DNA of 64,000 nt from Neoroseomonas oryzicola (GCF_012163135.1 NZ_JAAVUP010000003.1:621654-685653); one strand, 5' to 3'. Counted from the first letter of the stretch, positions 18,171 through 29,638 are shown. Numbers and translations are program-made. Notes: generated from the letters alone by a model not told the origin.

Positions 18171-19862
18171 TCAGCCCACCGGCAGACGCACCACGAAGCG
18201 CGCGCCGGCCACGCCGCCATCCGCGTTGCGGCGGTTCTCCGCGGTGATGGTCCCGCGCAGCCCTTCCACGATCTGCTTGCTGATCGAAAGGCCAAGGCCG
18301 GAATGCTGCCCGAAGCGCTCCCCGCGCGGACGCTCCGAATAGAAGCGCTCGAAGATGCTTTCCAGCTTCTGCTCGGGGATGCCGGGGCCTTCGTCCTCGA
18401 TCGCGACCTCGGCCAGGCCGCCGGTCAGCCGCGCCTTGACCCAGACATGGCCTTTGGCCGGGCTGAAGGAGATCGCGTTGCCCAGCAGGTTGCGGAAGAC
18501 CTGCACGATGCGCCCCTCGACGCCGCGGACCACCATCGGGCCCGGGGGGGCCTCGAGCACGACGATGGCATCGTCCTCCTTGCGCGTCGCCTCATGCAGC
18601 TCCGCCAGCGCCGAGAGGATCGGCGCGATGTCGACGGGCGTGGAGACGGTGCGCGAGAGTTCCGCATCGACGCGCGACGAATCGCTGATGTCGCCGATCA
18701 GCCGGTCCATCCGCACCGCATCCTCGGCGATGATGTCGAGCAGCCGGTTGCGGCTGTCCGGGTTCTCGACGCGGCGCAGGGTTTCCAGCGCGCTGCGCAC
18801 GCTGGTCAGCGGGTTGCGCAGTTCATGCGCGACGTCGGCGGCGAAGCGTTCGTTGGCGTCGATGCGGGCCCACAGCGCGCGCGCGGAATTCTGCAGGTCG
18901 CGCGCCAGCACGCCGATCTCGTCGTCGCGATCCATCAGCGGTTCGGGGACGGATTCCTCGCGGCCCTCGCCTTCGCGCATGCGCTGGGTCGCGCGCGCCA
19001 GGTCCAGCATCGGCGTCGCGATCGTGCGCGCGAGGTAGAAGGACAGCATCACCGTCAGCACCAGCGCGGTGGCGAACAGCACCAGCACCGAGGCGCGGAT
19101 CTCGAACAGGCGGGTGTCCACCTCGCGCGCGTCGCGCGTCAGCAGCACGATGCCGATGCTCTGCCCGCCGCGCCGCGCCGGTTCGGCGACCGAGACCAGC
19201 AGCCGCCCGTCCCCGGTCCGCCGGATATAGGGCCGCACCCCGCCCTCGAGCGCGAGGCGCAGCTCCTCCCGCCGGTCCGGGCCGAGGTCCGGCTGCCAGT
19301 CGAAATCCGGCGCATTGGGCCCGACATCGACGGAGACGCCGCTGCCCCCGCCCGTCCCGCGCAGCCCCGAGGGCAGCACGCCGGACAGCCGGTCATAGAC
19401 CTCGCCGACGGTGGTCGAGAGCGCGCCGCGCGGTTCGGGCGGCGGCAACGGCTCGGTCACCACGGCGCCGCCGGGGCCTTCGCGCACGCGGCTGTCGGCG
19501 ACCATCAGGCCGGTATTGTCGAACAGCCGCGCCTGGGTGTTGGGGGAGGGCTCGACCAGGCGGCGCAGCAGCGGGCGCGCGGCCTCGGGCACCAGGATGG
19601 CGCGGTCGCCGTCGATGCGCACCGCGGCCTCGGCGATGGCGCCGGCATAGATGCGCGCCTGGGTGCGCAGCGCCTCGACCTCGGCCGCCAGAAGCCCGTT
19701 CTGGTACTGGTCGAGATAGAGCAGCGAGGCGGCGAGCAGCGCGGGGGGGACCGCGTTGACCAGCAGGATGCGGCGCAGCAGGGGCGAGAAGCGCCGCGGG
19801 CGCGGTTCGGCCGGCGCCTCCGCGCGCAGCGGCGCGGGACGGCGTGCCGAACCGTCAGGCAT
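18171..19862 (-). CDS. chvG: Sensor histidine kinase ChvG/ExoS
   Basis: A 563-residue membrane kinase. The N-terminal transmembrane segment (RRILLVNAVPPALLAASLLY) is followed by a periplasmic stimulus-sensing domain, a second transmembrane helix near residue 260, HAMP, HisKA with phospho-accepting His346 (DVAHELRNPLTS) and a HATPase_c domain (GNAISFSP, DEGPGIPE, GLGLSIS). ChvG with ChvI senses acid and envelope stress and controls exopolysaccharide and metabolism in alphaproteobacteria. The ATG at 19862 has no ribosome site; a strong site instead serves an 11-codon frame (19890-19855) overlapping it. The hprK/PTS genes that often follow chvG are absent; an EamA gene converges instead. Confidence 0.9.
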   Translation of the reverse strand: MPDGSARRPAPLRAEAPAEPRPRRFSPLLRRILLVNAVPPALLAASLLYLDQYQNGLLAAEVEALRTQARIYAGAIAEAAVRIDGDRAILVPEAARPLLRRLVEPSPNTQARLFDNTGLMVADSRVREGPGGAVVTEPLPPPEPRGALSTTVGEVYDRLSGVLPSGLRGTGGGSGVSVDVGPNAPDFDWQPDLGPDRREELRLALEGGVRPYIRRTGDGRLLVSVAEPARRGGQSIGIVLLTRDAREVDTRLFEIRASVLVLFATALVLTVMLSFYLARTIATPMLDLARATQRMREGEGREESVPEPLMDRDDEIGVLARDLQNSARALWARIDANERFAADVAHELRNPLTSVRSALETLRRVENPDSRNRLLDIIAEDAVRMDRLIGDISDSSRVDAELSRTVSTPVDIAPILSALAELHEATRKEDDAIVVLEAPPGPMVVRGVEGRIVQVFRNLLGNAISFSPAKGHVWVKARLTGGLAEVAIEDEGPGIPEQKLESIFERFYSERPRGERFGQHSGLGLSISKQIVEGLRGTITAENRRNADGGVAGARFVVRLPVG

Positions 19863-19890
19863 CGGCGCGGGCCGGGGCTGCCGCCGTCAT
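19855..19890 (-). CDS. Possible 11-codon leader ORF overlapping the chvG start
   Basis: AGGAGGAGACG precedes an ATG at 19890 that opens a tiny frame encoding MTAAAPARADA, ending in a TGA at 19857-19855. The chvG ATG (19862) lies inside its last codons in another frame. It could couple chvG translation to the leader, or mark a one-base frameshift if chvG truly begins at 19890. No other support. Confidence 0.35.
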   Translation of the reverse strand: MTAAAPARADA

Positions 19891-19912
19891 CGTCTCCTCC
19901 TGCGCCAGCGGG

Positions 19913-20614
<702 letters not shown>

Positions 20615-20716
20615 GTCTCGTCCGGGTTTCCGGGTCCTGGGGGTCGCGGTTGCGCCGCGGCGGCTGTCGCCACACCTTCGCCCGCGATTGTGGCACGAGG
20701 CGGGCCGGAGGCAGAG

Positions 20717-21451
20717 ATGGCGACGGAACAGGGGATTCGCGAGGCCCGGGGGCTGATTCGCGGGGCGATGTCGGCGACGCTGGCATCCTCGGCGGGCGGG
20801 CAGCCCTTCGCGAGCCTGGTCACCCCGGCGCCCGCGCCGGACCTCTCGCCCCTGCTGTGGCTGTCCACGCTGTCCGAGCACACGCGACACCTGGCGGCGG
20901 AACCCCGCTGCGCCCTGCTGTTCGCAGGGACGGCCGAGGGGCCGAATCCGCAGACCGCCCCGCGGGTGACCGTCACCGGCCTCGCCGAACGCGTGCCGGA
21001 CGCGGAGGTCGCGCCGCTCAAGACCCGCTGGCTGGCCCGCCACCCCTATGCCGCGCTCTATGCCGACTTCGCGGATTTCGGCCTGTGGCGGGTGCGGATC
21101 GGCGGCGCGCTGCAGGTCGGCGGCTTCGCCCGCGCCGAACGGATCAAGGCCGCCGAGCTGGCCCCCGACCCCGCCGCGGTCGCCGCCATCGCGGCCGCGG
21201 AGGCCGACATCATCGCCCATGTGAACGCCGACCACCCCGACGCGGTGGAGGCGATCGCGAACGGGCTGCTCGGCGCCGGGCCCGGCCCCTGGCGGCTGGT
21301 GGCGGTGGACGTGGATGGTTGCGACCTGTCCGAAGGTAACCGAACGGTTCGTCTTGCCTTCTTAGCGCCGTTAAGCGATGCGGACGGTGTGCGTGCGGCG
21401 CTGATCCGTGCGGCGCGGGAGGGAAGGGCGCGGCTGGCGCCGCCTCACTGA
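20717..21451 (+). CDS. HugZ-like haem-binding/pyridoxamine-phosphate-oxidase-fold protein
   Basis: A 244-residue protein with an N-terminal split-barrel flavin/haem-binding domain ([48 protein letters not shown] region). A C-terminal DUF2470 domain holds the histidine-rich [13 protein letters not shown]. This architecture is that of HugZ, a haem oxygenase releasing iron, and of related haem-utilisation proteins. Start at 20717 follows GGAGGCAGAG. It lies between chvI and pckA; the haem role is inferred from the family. Confidence 0.8.
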   Translation: MATEQGIREARGLIRGAMSATLASSAGGQPFASLVTPAPAPDLSPLLWLSTLSEHTRHLAAEPRCALLFAGTAEGPNPQTAPRVTVTGLAERVPDAEVAPLKTRWLARHPYAALYADFADFGLWRVRIGGALQVGGFARAERIKAAELAPDPAAVAAIAAAEADIIAHVNADHPDAVEAIANGLLGAGPGPWRLVAVDVDGCDLSEGNRTVRLAFLAPLSDADGVRAALIRAAREGRARLAPPH

Positions 21452-21539
21452 GAGGCGGTCCTGCCGCAATTCTGCCGTCCGTGTCGCTGAAACGGCGCCG
21501 TCACACCCAGCCTCGTGACGCTCAGGAGAGCCGTTCCGC

Positions 21540-23135
<1,596 letters not shown>

Positions 23136-23137
23136 CC

Positions 23138-23725
23138 ATGGCGCGGCACGGGGGGCGCTTCGTCCCCCCGTCCGTCCCGCGCCGCGCGGCGCTGCTGCTG
23201 CCCCTCGCGGCGCAGGCGCCCGATCCGCTCGCCGCGGTGATGGCGCGCCTCGCCGCAGTGCGGGAGGTGCGGGCGCGCTTCGTCGAGGACAAGGAGCTTC
23301 CCGAGCTCGACCGCCCGCTGACCTCGCGCGGCCTGCTGTCCTGGCGCGCGCCCGACCGGCTCGAGAAGCGCACCCTGGAGCCCGCGCTGGAACTCTTCCT
23401 GGTCGAGGGCGACACGCTCACCCTCGAGCGCCCCGAGCGCGGCATCCGCGAGACGCTCGCCCTCGACACCGCCCCCGAGATCCGTCCGCTGGTCGAGGCG
23501 ATCCGCGCCACGCTGGCCGGCGACCTCGCCACGCTGCGCCGCTACCATGAGGTGACCTTCAGCGGCACGCCGGAGCGCTGGCGCATCCTGCTCGTGCCCC
23601 TGTCGGTCCGCGCGCGGGCGGCGGTGCAGCGCGTGGTGCTGGAAGGCGAGGGCGGCTTCATGACCACGGTCGAGACCCAGGGGAGCGACGGCCGCAGCCG
23701 CCTGGTGGCGACACGCCTGCCGTGA
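23138..23725 (+). CDS. LolA-like outer-membrane carrier protein of the polyene-type cluster
   Basis: A 195-residue protein. A short hydrophobic N-terminal stretch (RRAALLLPLAAQA) precedes a LolA-like lipid-carrier domain (VRARFVEDKELPELDRPL, SRGLLSWRAPDRLEKRT, FSGTPERWRILLVP, TTVETQGSDG). In aryl-polyene clusters a LolA homologue next to an MMPL exporter carries the finished lipid to the outer membrane. The start is two bases after pckA, and an 8-bp stem-loop lies over codons 4-12. The weak signal peptide leaves the start uncertain. It opens an operon with tight junctions through the ketoreductase. Confidence 0.75.
   Translation: MARHGGRFVPPSVPRRAALLLPLAAQAPDPLAAVMARLAAVREVRARFVEDKELPELDRPLTSRGLLSWRAPDRLEKRTLEPALELFLVEGDTLTLERPERGIRETLALDTAPEIRPLVEAIRATLAGDLATLRRYHEVTFSGTPERWRILLVPLSVRARAAVQRVVLEGEGGFMTTVETQGSDGRSRLVATRLP
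23148..23171 (+). promoter_or_regulatory. Perfect stem-loop inside the start of the LolA-like gene
   Basis: ACGGGGGG (23148-23155) pairs with CCCCCCGT (23164-23171), with an 8-base loop, ten bases after the ATG. It could end pckA transcripts partially or block ribosome loading on the polyene-type operon. It is also usable as a repeat remnant. No T-run follows. Confidence 0.4.
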
Positions 23726-23753
23726 CGCGCCTGGCCTGCGTGGGACGTGCCGC

Positions 23754-26051
23754 ATGAAGCGCTTCGCCACGCTCCTGCTCGCCCTCGCCGCGCTGGCCGG
23801 CGCCTTCGCGCTGGCGATGCGCGTGGTCGAGGTCAGGTCCGACATCGCCGATTTCCTCCCCGCGCCCACCACGCCCGAGGCCGCCTTCCTGTTGCAGGAA
23901 CTGCGCAGCGGCGCGGCCACGACGCTGCTGCTCGCGGGCATCGAGGGCGCGCCGCCGGCCGATCTCGCCCGCATCTCGCAATCCATGGCGCGCGCCATGG
24001 CGCAATCCGGCGCCTTCGCGCTGGTGGCCAACGGCACCGCCATGGTGGGCGATGAGGAAGCCGCGCTGCTCTTCGCCCATCGCTACGCCCTTTCGCCCGC
24101 CGCGACGCCCGACGCCTTCGCCGAGCCCGCGCTGCGCCAGGCGCTCGACGGCGTGCTGGACGGGCTGCGGTCTTCCGCCGCGCCGCTGGTGCGCCGCTTC
24201 GCCTTCGCCGACCCGACCGGCGCCTTCCTCGCCATGCTGCGCGGCTGGGCCGGGGAGGCGCGCGTCGCGACCGAGCACGGCGTCTGGATGGCCCATGGCC
24301 GCGCGCTGCTGCTCGCCCAGACGCGCGCCTCGGGCCTCGACACCGAGGCGCAGGCCCAGGCTGTCGCGACGATCCGCGCCGCCTTTGCCGCGGCCGATCC
24401 GCCGGACGGGGCGCGGCTGCTGGTCTCGGGCCCGGGCGTCTTCGCGGCCGAGGCGGCGGCGACGGTGCGCGCCGACGTCGCCCTGGTGTCGAAGCTCTCG
24501 CTCGTGCTGGTGGGCGCCTTCCTGCTCTGGCGCTACCGCTCGCCGATGATGCTCGCCGTGGTGGCGCTGCCGCTGTCGGTCGGCACCCTGGCCGCGCTGC
24601 TCGTCGTCGATGCGGTGTTCGGCCACGTCCATGCTGCGGCGATCGGCTTCGGCATCACCATGCTCGGCGTCTGCGACGACTATCCGCTGCTGCTGGTGAC
24701 CAACCGCGCGCCGGGGGAGACCCCGCGCGAGACCGCGCGGCGCGTCTGGCCGACGCTGCGCCTCGCCGCCGCCGCGGCGGTGGCGGGGCTGACGCCGATG
24801 TTGGCCTCGGGCTTCCCGGGCCTGGCGCAACTCGGCCTGTTCGCCGCGACCGGACTGCTCGGCGCGGCCCTTGCCACCCGCTTCCTGCTGCCGCCGCTGC
24901 TGCCGCCCGAGGGACTGTTCGTCCGGCCGCTGCCCGAACGCCTCGCGCACCTGCTCCTGCGGCTGCCGGCGCGGCGCGGCGTGGTGCTGGGTCTGCTCGC
25001 GGTGGTCGCCATGGCGCTGGCGGTCGCCGGCGGACCGAGGATGGAACGCGACCTCGCGGCGCTGAGCCCGGTGCCCGAGCCGGTGCGCGCCCTGGATGGC
25101 GAGCTCCGCGCCCAGGTCGGCGCGCCGGATGTCCGCGTCGTGCTTGCGCTGCGGGCCCCGGATGCCGAGGCCGCGCTGCGCGGCGCCGAGGCCGCCGCCG
25201 CCGCGCTGATGGCCTCCGGCGCCGTCGAGGCGATCGACCACCCCGCGCGCTTCCTGCCCTCCATCGCGACCCAGCGCGCCCGCATCGCCGCCCTGCCGGA
25301 TGCCGCGACGCTGGCGGAACGGCTCGACGCCGCGCGGCAGGGCCTGCCTTTCCGCGCCACCGCCTTCCAGCCTTTCCTCGACGGCATGGAGGAAGCGCGC
25401 CGCCTGCCGCCCCTGACGCCGGCCGACCTCGGGTCGCTGCCGACGCTGGCCGCGCGCCTCGCCCCGCTGCTGCGGGAGGACGGGGAGGGCTGGCGCGCCC
25501 TGCTGCTGCCCGGTGGCATCCGCGACATGGACGCGCTGCGCGCCGCCGCCGCGACCGTGCCCGGCCTGCTGCTGGTCGACTTCAAGGCCGAGACCGGGGC
25601 GCTGCTCGACCAGGGCGTCCGCGAGGCGCTCAAATGGGGCGCTGTCGGCGCGGTGCTGGTGCTGGTCCTGCTCGGCGCCGGGCGCGGGCTCGCGGGCGGG
25701 CTGCGCATCGCGCTGTCGCTCGCCGGGGCGTTGCTGCTGACCTTCGCCATCCTCGCTGCGCTGGGGGAACGGATCGGGGTCTTCCACCTCACCGCGGCGC
25801 TCTTGTTGGCCGGCGTGGGGATGGACTATGCGTTGTTCATGTCACGTTCCGGCGAGGAGAGCACCGAGGACGCCGCACGTGCCCTGGGTTCGGTCATCAG
25901 TTGCATGGTCACGACGCTGCTCACCTTCGGCCTGCTCGCGCTCTGCGCCACGCCGGTGCTGCACGCCACGGGACTGACCGTGACGGTGGGCGTCGCCTCG
26001 GCCTTCCTGCTCGCCTGTGCCCTGGCGCCGCGCCGGGCCGGGACCAGTTGA
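23754..26051 (+). CDS. MMPL-family exporter of the polyene-type cluster
   Basis: A 765-residue RND-superfamily membrane protein with about 12 transmembrane segments in two MMPL halves. Each half has an N-terminal helix plus a large periplasmic domain, then a five-helix block. The first block ends in GFGITMLGVCDDYPLLL and the second in LLLAGVGMDYALFMSR, holding the conserved Asp-Tyr proton-relay pairs. It is probably an inner-membrane lipid exporter, matching ApeM of aryl-polyene loci. The start is 28 bp after the LolA-like gene. Confidence 0.87.
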   Translation: MKRFATLLLALAALAGAFALAMRVVEVRSDIADFLPAPTTPEAAFLLQELRSGAATTLLLAGIEGAPPADLARISQSMARAMAQSGAFALVANGTAMVGDEEAALLFAHRYALSPAATPDAFAEPALRQALDGVLDGLRSSAAPLVRRFAFADPTGAFLAMLRGWAGEARVATEHGVWMAHGRALLLAQTRASGLDTEAQAQAVATIRAAFAAADPPDGARLLVSGPGVFAAEAAATVRADVALVSKLSLVLVGAFLLWRYRSPMMLAVVALPLSVGTLAALLVVDAVFGHVHAAAIGFGITMLGVCDDYPLLLVTNRAPGETPRETARRVWPTLRLAAAAAVAGLTPMLASGFPGLAQLGLFAATGLLGAALATRFLLPPLLPPEGLFVRPLPERLAHLLLRLPARRGVVLGLLAVVAMALAVAGGPRMERDLAALSPVPEPVRALDGELRAQVGAPDVRVVLALRAPDAEAALRGAEAAAAALMASGAVEAIDHPARFLPSIATQRARIAALPDAATLAERLDAARQGLPFRATAFQPFLDGMEEARRLPPLTPADLGSLPTLAARLAPLLREDGEGWRALLLPGGIRDMDALRAAAATVPGLLLVDFKAETGALLDQGVREALKWGAVGAVLVLVLLGAGRGLAGGLRIALSLAGALLLTFAILAALGERIGVFHLTAALLLAGVGMDYALFMSRSGEESTEDAARALGSVISCMVTTLLTFGLLALCATPVLHATGLTVTVGVASAFLLACALAPRRAGTS

Positions 26052-26056
26052 GGTCC

Positions 26057-27241
26057 ATGCTGCCGCTGCGCATTTCCGCGATCACCGCGACCAGCGCCAT
26101 GGGCGTGGGCCTGGCGGCCACGCGCCAGGCGCTGCAGGCGCGCGCCGGCGGCCTGACGCGCTGCGACCTGCCCGGCATGCCCGAGGGCATCTGGATCGGC
26201 CGCGTGCGTGAGGCCGAGGCGATCGAGCCGCCCGCCCCGCTCGCCGCCTTCGCCTGCCGCAACACAAGGCTTGCGGAACTCGCGCTCCGCCAGGACGGCT
26301 TCGCGGATGCGGTCGCCGACGCCGCCGCGCGCCACGGCGCGGACCGCATCGCTGTGGTGCTCGGCACCTCGACCTCCGGCATCGAGGAGACGGAGCAGGC
26401 CTGGTCGCGCCGTGGCGCGGATGGCGCGCTGCCGCCCTACGACTTCGCCCGCACCCACGACCTGCACGCGCTGCCGCGCTACGTCCGCGCGCGGCTCGGT
26501 CTGAAGGGGCCCTGCGTGTCGATCTCGACGGCCTGCACCTCGGGCGCGCGGGCCTTCCTTGATGCGGCGATGCTGATCGCGGCGGGGCTGGCTGACGCCG
26601 CGGTGGTGGGCGGGGCGGACACGCTGTGCCGGCTGACGCTGCACGGCTTCGGCTCGCTCGAATTGCTGGCGAAGGGGCCGACGCGACCCTGCGCCGAGGA
26701 CCGCGACGGCATCAGCATCGGGGAGGCCGCGGCCTTCGCCCTGCTGGAACGCGCGGGGCCGGGCGACCAGGGCGCGCTCGGCCTGCTCGGCGCGGGGGCG
26801 TCGTCGGATGGGCACCACATGTCCTCCCCGCATCCGGAAGGCCATGGCGCGGTGGCGGCGATGCGCGCCGCGCTGGACAGCGCAGGGATCGGACCGGGCG
26901 CGATCGACTACGTGAACATGCACGGCACCGGCACGCGCACCAATGACGCCATGGAGGACCGCGCCATCGCGCGCATCTTCGGCGACGCGGTGCCGTGTTC
27001 CTCGACAAAGGGCTGGACCGGGCACACGCTCGGCGCCTCCGGCGCGCTGGAAGCCGCGATCGCGGCCATCTGCGTCGAGGACGGGCTGGTGCCCGGCTGC
27101 CTCGGCATCGCGCAGCCCGATCCGTCCTTCGCCGCGCGCATCGCGGTCGCCAACGCCGCCGCGCCGGTGGCGCGCGTGCTGTCCAATTCCTTCGGCTTCG
27201 GCGGCAGCAATTGCGCGCTGGTGATCGGGCGGCTGCCGTGA
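26057..27241 (+). CDS. Beta-ketoacyl-ACP synthase (FabF-type) of the polyene-type cluster
   Basis: A 394-residue ketosynthase condensing acyl units with malonyl-ACP. The catalytic Cys160 (SISTACTSGARAF), His289 (VNMHGTGTRTND), Lys318 (CSSTKGWTGHTLGAS) and His323 are all present. SIGEAAAFALLE and LSNSFGFGGSNCAL complete the fold. Start is the ATG 5 bp after the MMPL stop. The next gene, lacking a full active site, is its chain-length partner, so this is the catalytic half of a KS/CLF heterodimer, as in aryl-polyene assembly (ApeO-like). Confidence 0.9.
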   Translation: MLPLRISAITATSAMGVGLAATRQALQARAGGLTRCDLPGMPEGIWIGRVREAEAIEPPAPLAAFACRNTRLAELALRQDGFADAVADAAARHGADRIAVVLGTSTSGIEETEQAWSRRGADGALPPYDFARTHDLHALPRYVRARLGLKGPCVSISTACTSGARAFLDAAMLIAAGLADAAVVGGADTLCRLTLHGFGSLELLAKGPTRPCAEDRDGISIGEAAAFALLERAGPGDQGALGLLGAGASSDGHHMSSPHPEGHGAVAAMRAALDSAGIGPGAIDYVNMHGTGTRTNDAMEDRAIARIFGDAVPCSSTKGWTGHTLGASGALEAAIAAICVEDGLVPGCLGIAQPDPSFAARIAVANAAAPVARVLSNSFGFGGSNCALVIGRLP

Positions 27242-28026
27242 GCCTCGCGGTCGGCATCGCCGGCATCGGCCTGCTCGGCCCCGGGCTCATGGGCTGGGCG
27301 CCCTCCGCGGCCGTGCTGGCGGGTGCCGTGCCCTACGAGCCCGCGCCGCTGACGCCGCCCGCCCCGACCCTGCTGCCCGCCACCGAGCGCCGCCGCACCG
27401 GCCCCTCCGTGCGCCTCGCCCTCGCCGTGGCGACCGAGGCGGTGCAGGACAGCGGCCTGCCGCCCGAGGAACTCGACACCGTCTTCGCCAGCTCGAACGG
27501 CGAGGGCCATGTCATCACCTCGATCCTCCAGGCGCTGCACACGCCGGATGGCGCGATCTCCCCGACGCAGTTCCACAATTCCGTGCACAACGCGGCGGCG
27601 GGCTATTGGGGCATCGCGGTGGGGTCGGCGCGGCCCTCCGTCAGCCTCGGCGGCCATGACGGCGTGCTGGGGACGGGATTGCTGCACGCCGCGGCGCAGG
27701 CGGTGGTGGCGCGGCGCCCGGTGCTGTTCGTCGCGCATGACGTGCCGCTGCCCGCGCCGCTCGATGCGCTGCGGCCGACCGCGGCGTCCTTCGCCCTCGC
27801 GCTGGTGCTGGTGCCCGAGGGCGGCACGCATGGGCGGATCACCCTGGCGCAGGAGGACAGTGCCGCGGAGGCGTCGGACCTGCCCGATGGCCTCGCGGCG
27901 CTGCACGACGCCAACCCGGTCGCGCGCGCCCTGCCGCTGCTCGCGGTGCTTGCCGGCGGCAGGGGCGGGACGGTCCGGCTGCCGATGCTCGAGGATACGC
28001 GCCTCGCAGTGGCGGTGGCGGCGTGA
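27238..28026 (+). CDS. Ketosynthase-like chain-length factor
   Basis: A 262-residue, shortened beta-ketoacyl-synthase-fold protein (N-terminal ketosynthase family only). It begins VGIAGIGLLGPGLMGW and has TQFHNSVHNAAAGYWGIA and SVSLGGHDGVLGTGL, but no catalytic cysteine or C-terminal His motifs. Proteins of this type form heterodimers with ketosynthases and set polyene length (ApeC-like). The start GTG overlaps the ketosynthase stop by 4 bp, which suits 1:1 production. Role inferred from family and position. Confidence 0.82.
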   Translation: MSLAVGIAGIGLLGPGLMGWAPSAAVLAGAVPYEPAPLTPPAPTLLPATERRRTGPSVRLALAVATEAVQDSGLPPEELDTVFASSNGEGHVITSILQALHTPDGAISPTQFHNSVHNAAAGYWGIAVGSARPSVSLGGHDGVLGTGLLHAAAQAVVARRPVLFVAHDVPLPAPLDALRPTAASFALALVLVPEGGTHGRITLAQEDSAAEASDLPDGLAALHDANPVARALPLLAVLAGGRGGTVRLPMLEDTRLAVAVAA

Positions 28027-28448
28027 GCCTGCCCGCGACGCGCGCGGCGATCGCGCGCCTCGTTCCGCACCAGGGCGGCATGTGCCTGCTCGACCGCGTC
28101 ACGGCCTGCGACGCGGATGGCATCGCCTGCCTGTCCGCCACGCATCGCGATGCATCGAACCCACTGCGCCGCGACGGCGTGCTGCCGGCGGTCTGCGGCC
28201 TGGAATACGCGCTGCAGGCGATGGCGCTGCATGGTGCGCTGACCGATGGCGGGCCGCAGGGCGTGGGCTTCCTCGCCGCGCTGGCGGGTGTCGAGGTCGG
28301 CGCCGAACGGCTCGACGACATCCAAGGCGACCTCGCCGTCAGCGCCACGGCGCTGGCGCGCGAAAGCCGCGGCTTCATCTACGGCTTCGCGGTCGAGGGC
28401 GGTGGGCGCCGCCTGCTCTCCGGCCGCGCCACGGTGGTCCTCGCATGA
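28023..28448 (+). CDS. Hot-dog 3-hydroxyacyl-ACP dehydratase (ApeP-like)
   Basis: A 141-residue single-hot-dog protein. The N-terminal PHQGGMCLLDRVTACD motif holds the catalytic His, and an LPAVCGLEYALQAMALH helix and the GVEVGAERLDDI strand follow. This is the dehydratase of aryl-polyene loci that removes water from 3-hydroxyacyl-ACP to give the trans double bonds. The start is a GTG overlapping the chain-length-factor stop (GTGA), and its stop overlaps the ketoreductase ATG. Confidence 0.82.
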   Translation: MSLPATRAAIARLVPHQGGMCLLDRVTACDADGIACLSATHRDASNPLRRDGVLPAVCGLEYALQAMALHGALTDGGPQGVGFLAALAGVEVGAERLDDIQGDLAVSATALARESRGFIYGFAVEGGGRRLLSGRATVVLA

Positions 28449-29149
28449 TCCGTGCCCTCGTCACCGGCGGCAGCAGCCCGATCGGGGAGGCGATCTGCCG
28501 CGCCCTCGCCCGCGACGGGCTGCGCGTCATCGTCCATGCCCATGCCAATGTCGCGCGCGCCGAGGCGCTGGCGGCGGAGCTCGGCGGCGAGAGCGTCGCC
28601 TTCGACATCGCCGACCACGCGGCGAGCCTCGCCGCCTGCGAGCGCCTGCTGGAACCCGGCCCCATCCAGGTGCTGGTCCACAATGCCGGCGCGCATGAGG
28701 ACGTGCCGATGGCCGCGATGACGGAAGCGCAGTGGCGCCGCGTCATGGCGGTCTCGCTCGACGGATTCTTCCACGTCGCGCGGCCGCTGCTGCTGCCGAT
28801 GATGGGCACGCGCCGGGGGCGGATCGTCGCGATGTCGTCGGTCTCGGCCATCATGGGCAATCGCGGCCAGGCGAACTACGCGGCGGCCAAGGCGGGGCTG
28901 ATCGGGGCGGTGCGCGCGCTGTCGCTGGAATGCGCGCCGCGCGGCGTGACGGTGAATGCGGTCGCGCCCGGGCTGATCGACAGCCCCGCCATCGCCGCCG
29001 CCGTGCCGCCCGAGACGGTGAAGCAGATCGTCCCCGCGCGGCGGCTGGGGCGCGCGGAGGAAGTGGCCGACCTCGTCGCCTTCCTGTGTTCGGATCGCGC
29101 CGCCTACATCACGGGGCAGACCATCTCGATCAACGGCGGGATGGCCTGA
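28445..29149 (+). CDS. 3-oxoacyl-ACP reductase (FabG-type) of the polyene-type cluster
   Basis: A 234-residue short-chain dehydrogenase: NADPH motif VTGGSSPIGEAI, then HNAGAHEDVPM. The catalytic Ser132, Tyr145 and Lys149 lie in SSVSAIMGNRGQANYAAAKAG, and the family C-terminus is ITGQTISINGGMA. It reduces the 3-keto group after each condensation. The ATG overlaps the dehydratase stop. It ends the LolA-MMPL-KS-CLF-DH-KR operon; the lipoprotein converges 3 bp beyond its stop. Confidence 0.9.
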   Translation: MIRALVTGGSSPIGEAICRALARDGLRVIVHAHANVARAEALAAELGGESVAFDIADHAASLAACERLLEPGPIQVLVHNAGAHEDVPMAAMTEAQWRRVMAVSLDGFFHVARPLLLPMMGTRRGRIVAMSSVSAIMGNRGQANYAAAKAGLIGAVRALSLECAPRGVTVNAVAPGLIDSPAIAAAVPPETVKQIVPARRLGRAEEVADLVAFLCSDRAAYITGQTISINGGMA

Positions 29150-29152
29150 TCA

Positions 29153-29638
29153 CTACTCCTGGCTGACCACGCCGCCCGAGACCGGCACCGCGTCGCTGCC
29201 GCCGCGCCCGCCGCCGCTGCTCGAGATCGGGCCGCCCGGTGCGCCGCTGTACTGGATGATCGCCCGTTCCAGCCCGCGCACGCGGTCGTTGTACGCCTGG
29301 TGGATGCGGGCGCCGTCGTAGTCGAGGTTGACGCTGTTCACGTACGAGATCGTGAAGGTGCGGATGTCGAAGGCGATGTCGACCGTCATCTGGTGGCTGC
29401 GCCAGGAATTGCTGGCGCGCACCAGGCCCGGGCGCATCGACTGCACCGACCAGCCGGACTGGGACGCGGCGGCACGGCGGATCTGCGCCTCGCGTTCCTG
29501 CAGGCTCGCGCGGCCCTGGAACTGTCCGTTGGTGCTCTCGTAGATCGGCTGCTCGCGGCAGGCGCCGAGGCCGATGCCGCCGCCCACCGCGATCAGGGCC
29601 GGCAGGCAGCCGCGCAGCGCATCACGGCGAAACATCAT
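29153..29638 (-). CDS. Predicted lipoprotein, paralogue 1
   Basis: A 161-residue protein with a lipoprotein-type signal (LIAVGGGIGLGAC, cysteine about residue 27). A conserved-looking core (VQSMRPGLVRASNSW, FTISYVNSVNLDYDGARIH, AYNDRVRGLERAI) and a Gly/Ser-rich tail follow. The core recurs in the lipoprotein at 31817-32203 with the same spacing, so the two are paralogues. The function is unknown. It overlaps the 3' end of the GT2 gene by 17 bp, so the pair is one minus-strand unit. Aryl-polyene loci also carry small lipoproteins, but a specific match is not visible. Confidence 0.7.
   Translation of the reverse strand: MMFRRDALRGCLPALIAVGGGIGLGACREQPIYESTNGQFQGRASLQEREAQIRRAAASQSGWSVQSMRPGLVRASNSWRSHQMTVDIAFDIRTFTISYVNSVNLDYDGARIHQAYNDRVRGLERAIIQYSGAPGGPISSSGGGRGGSDAVPVSGGVVSQE

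Noticed and set aside
23658..25787. A 709-codon frame antisense to the MMPL exporter
   Set aside because: Low-complexity Arg/Gln/Gly composition and no domain; shadow of the membrane protein.
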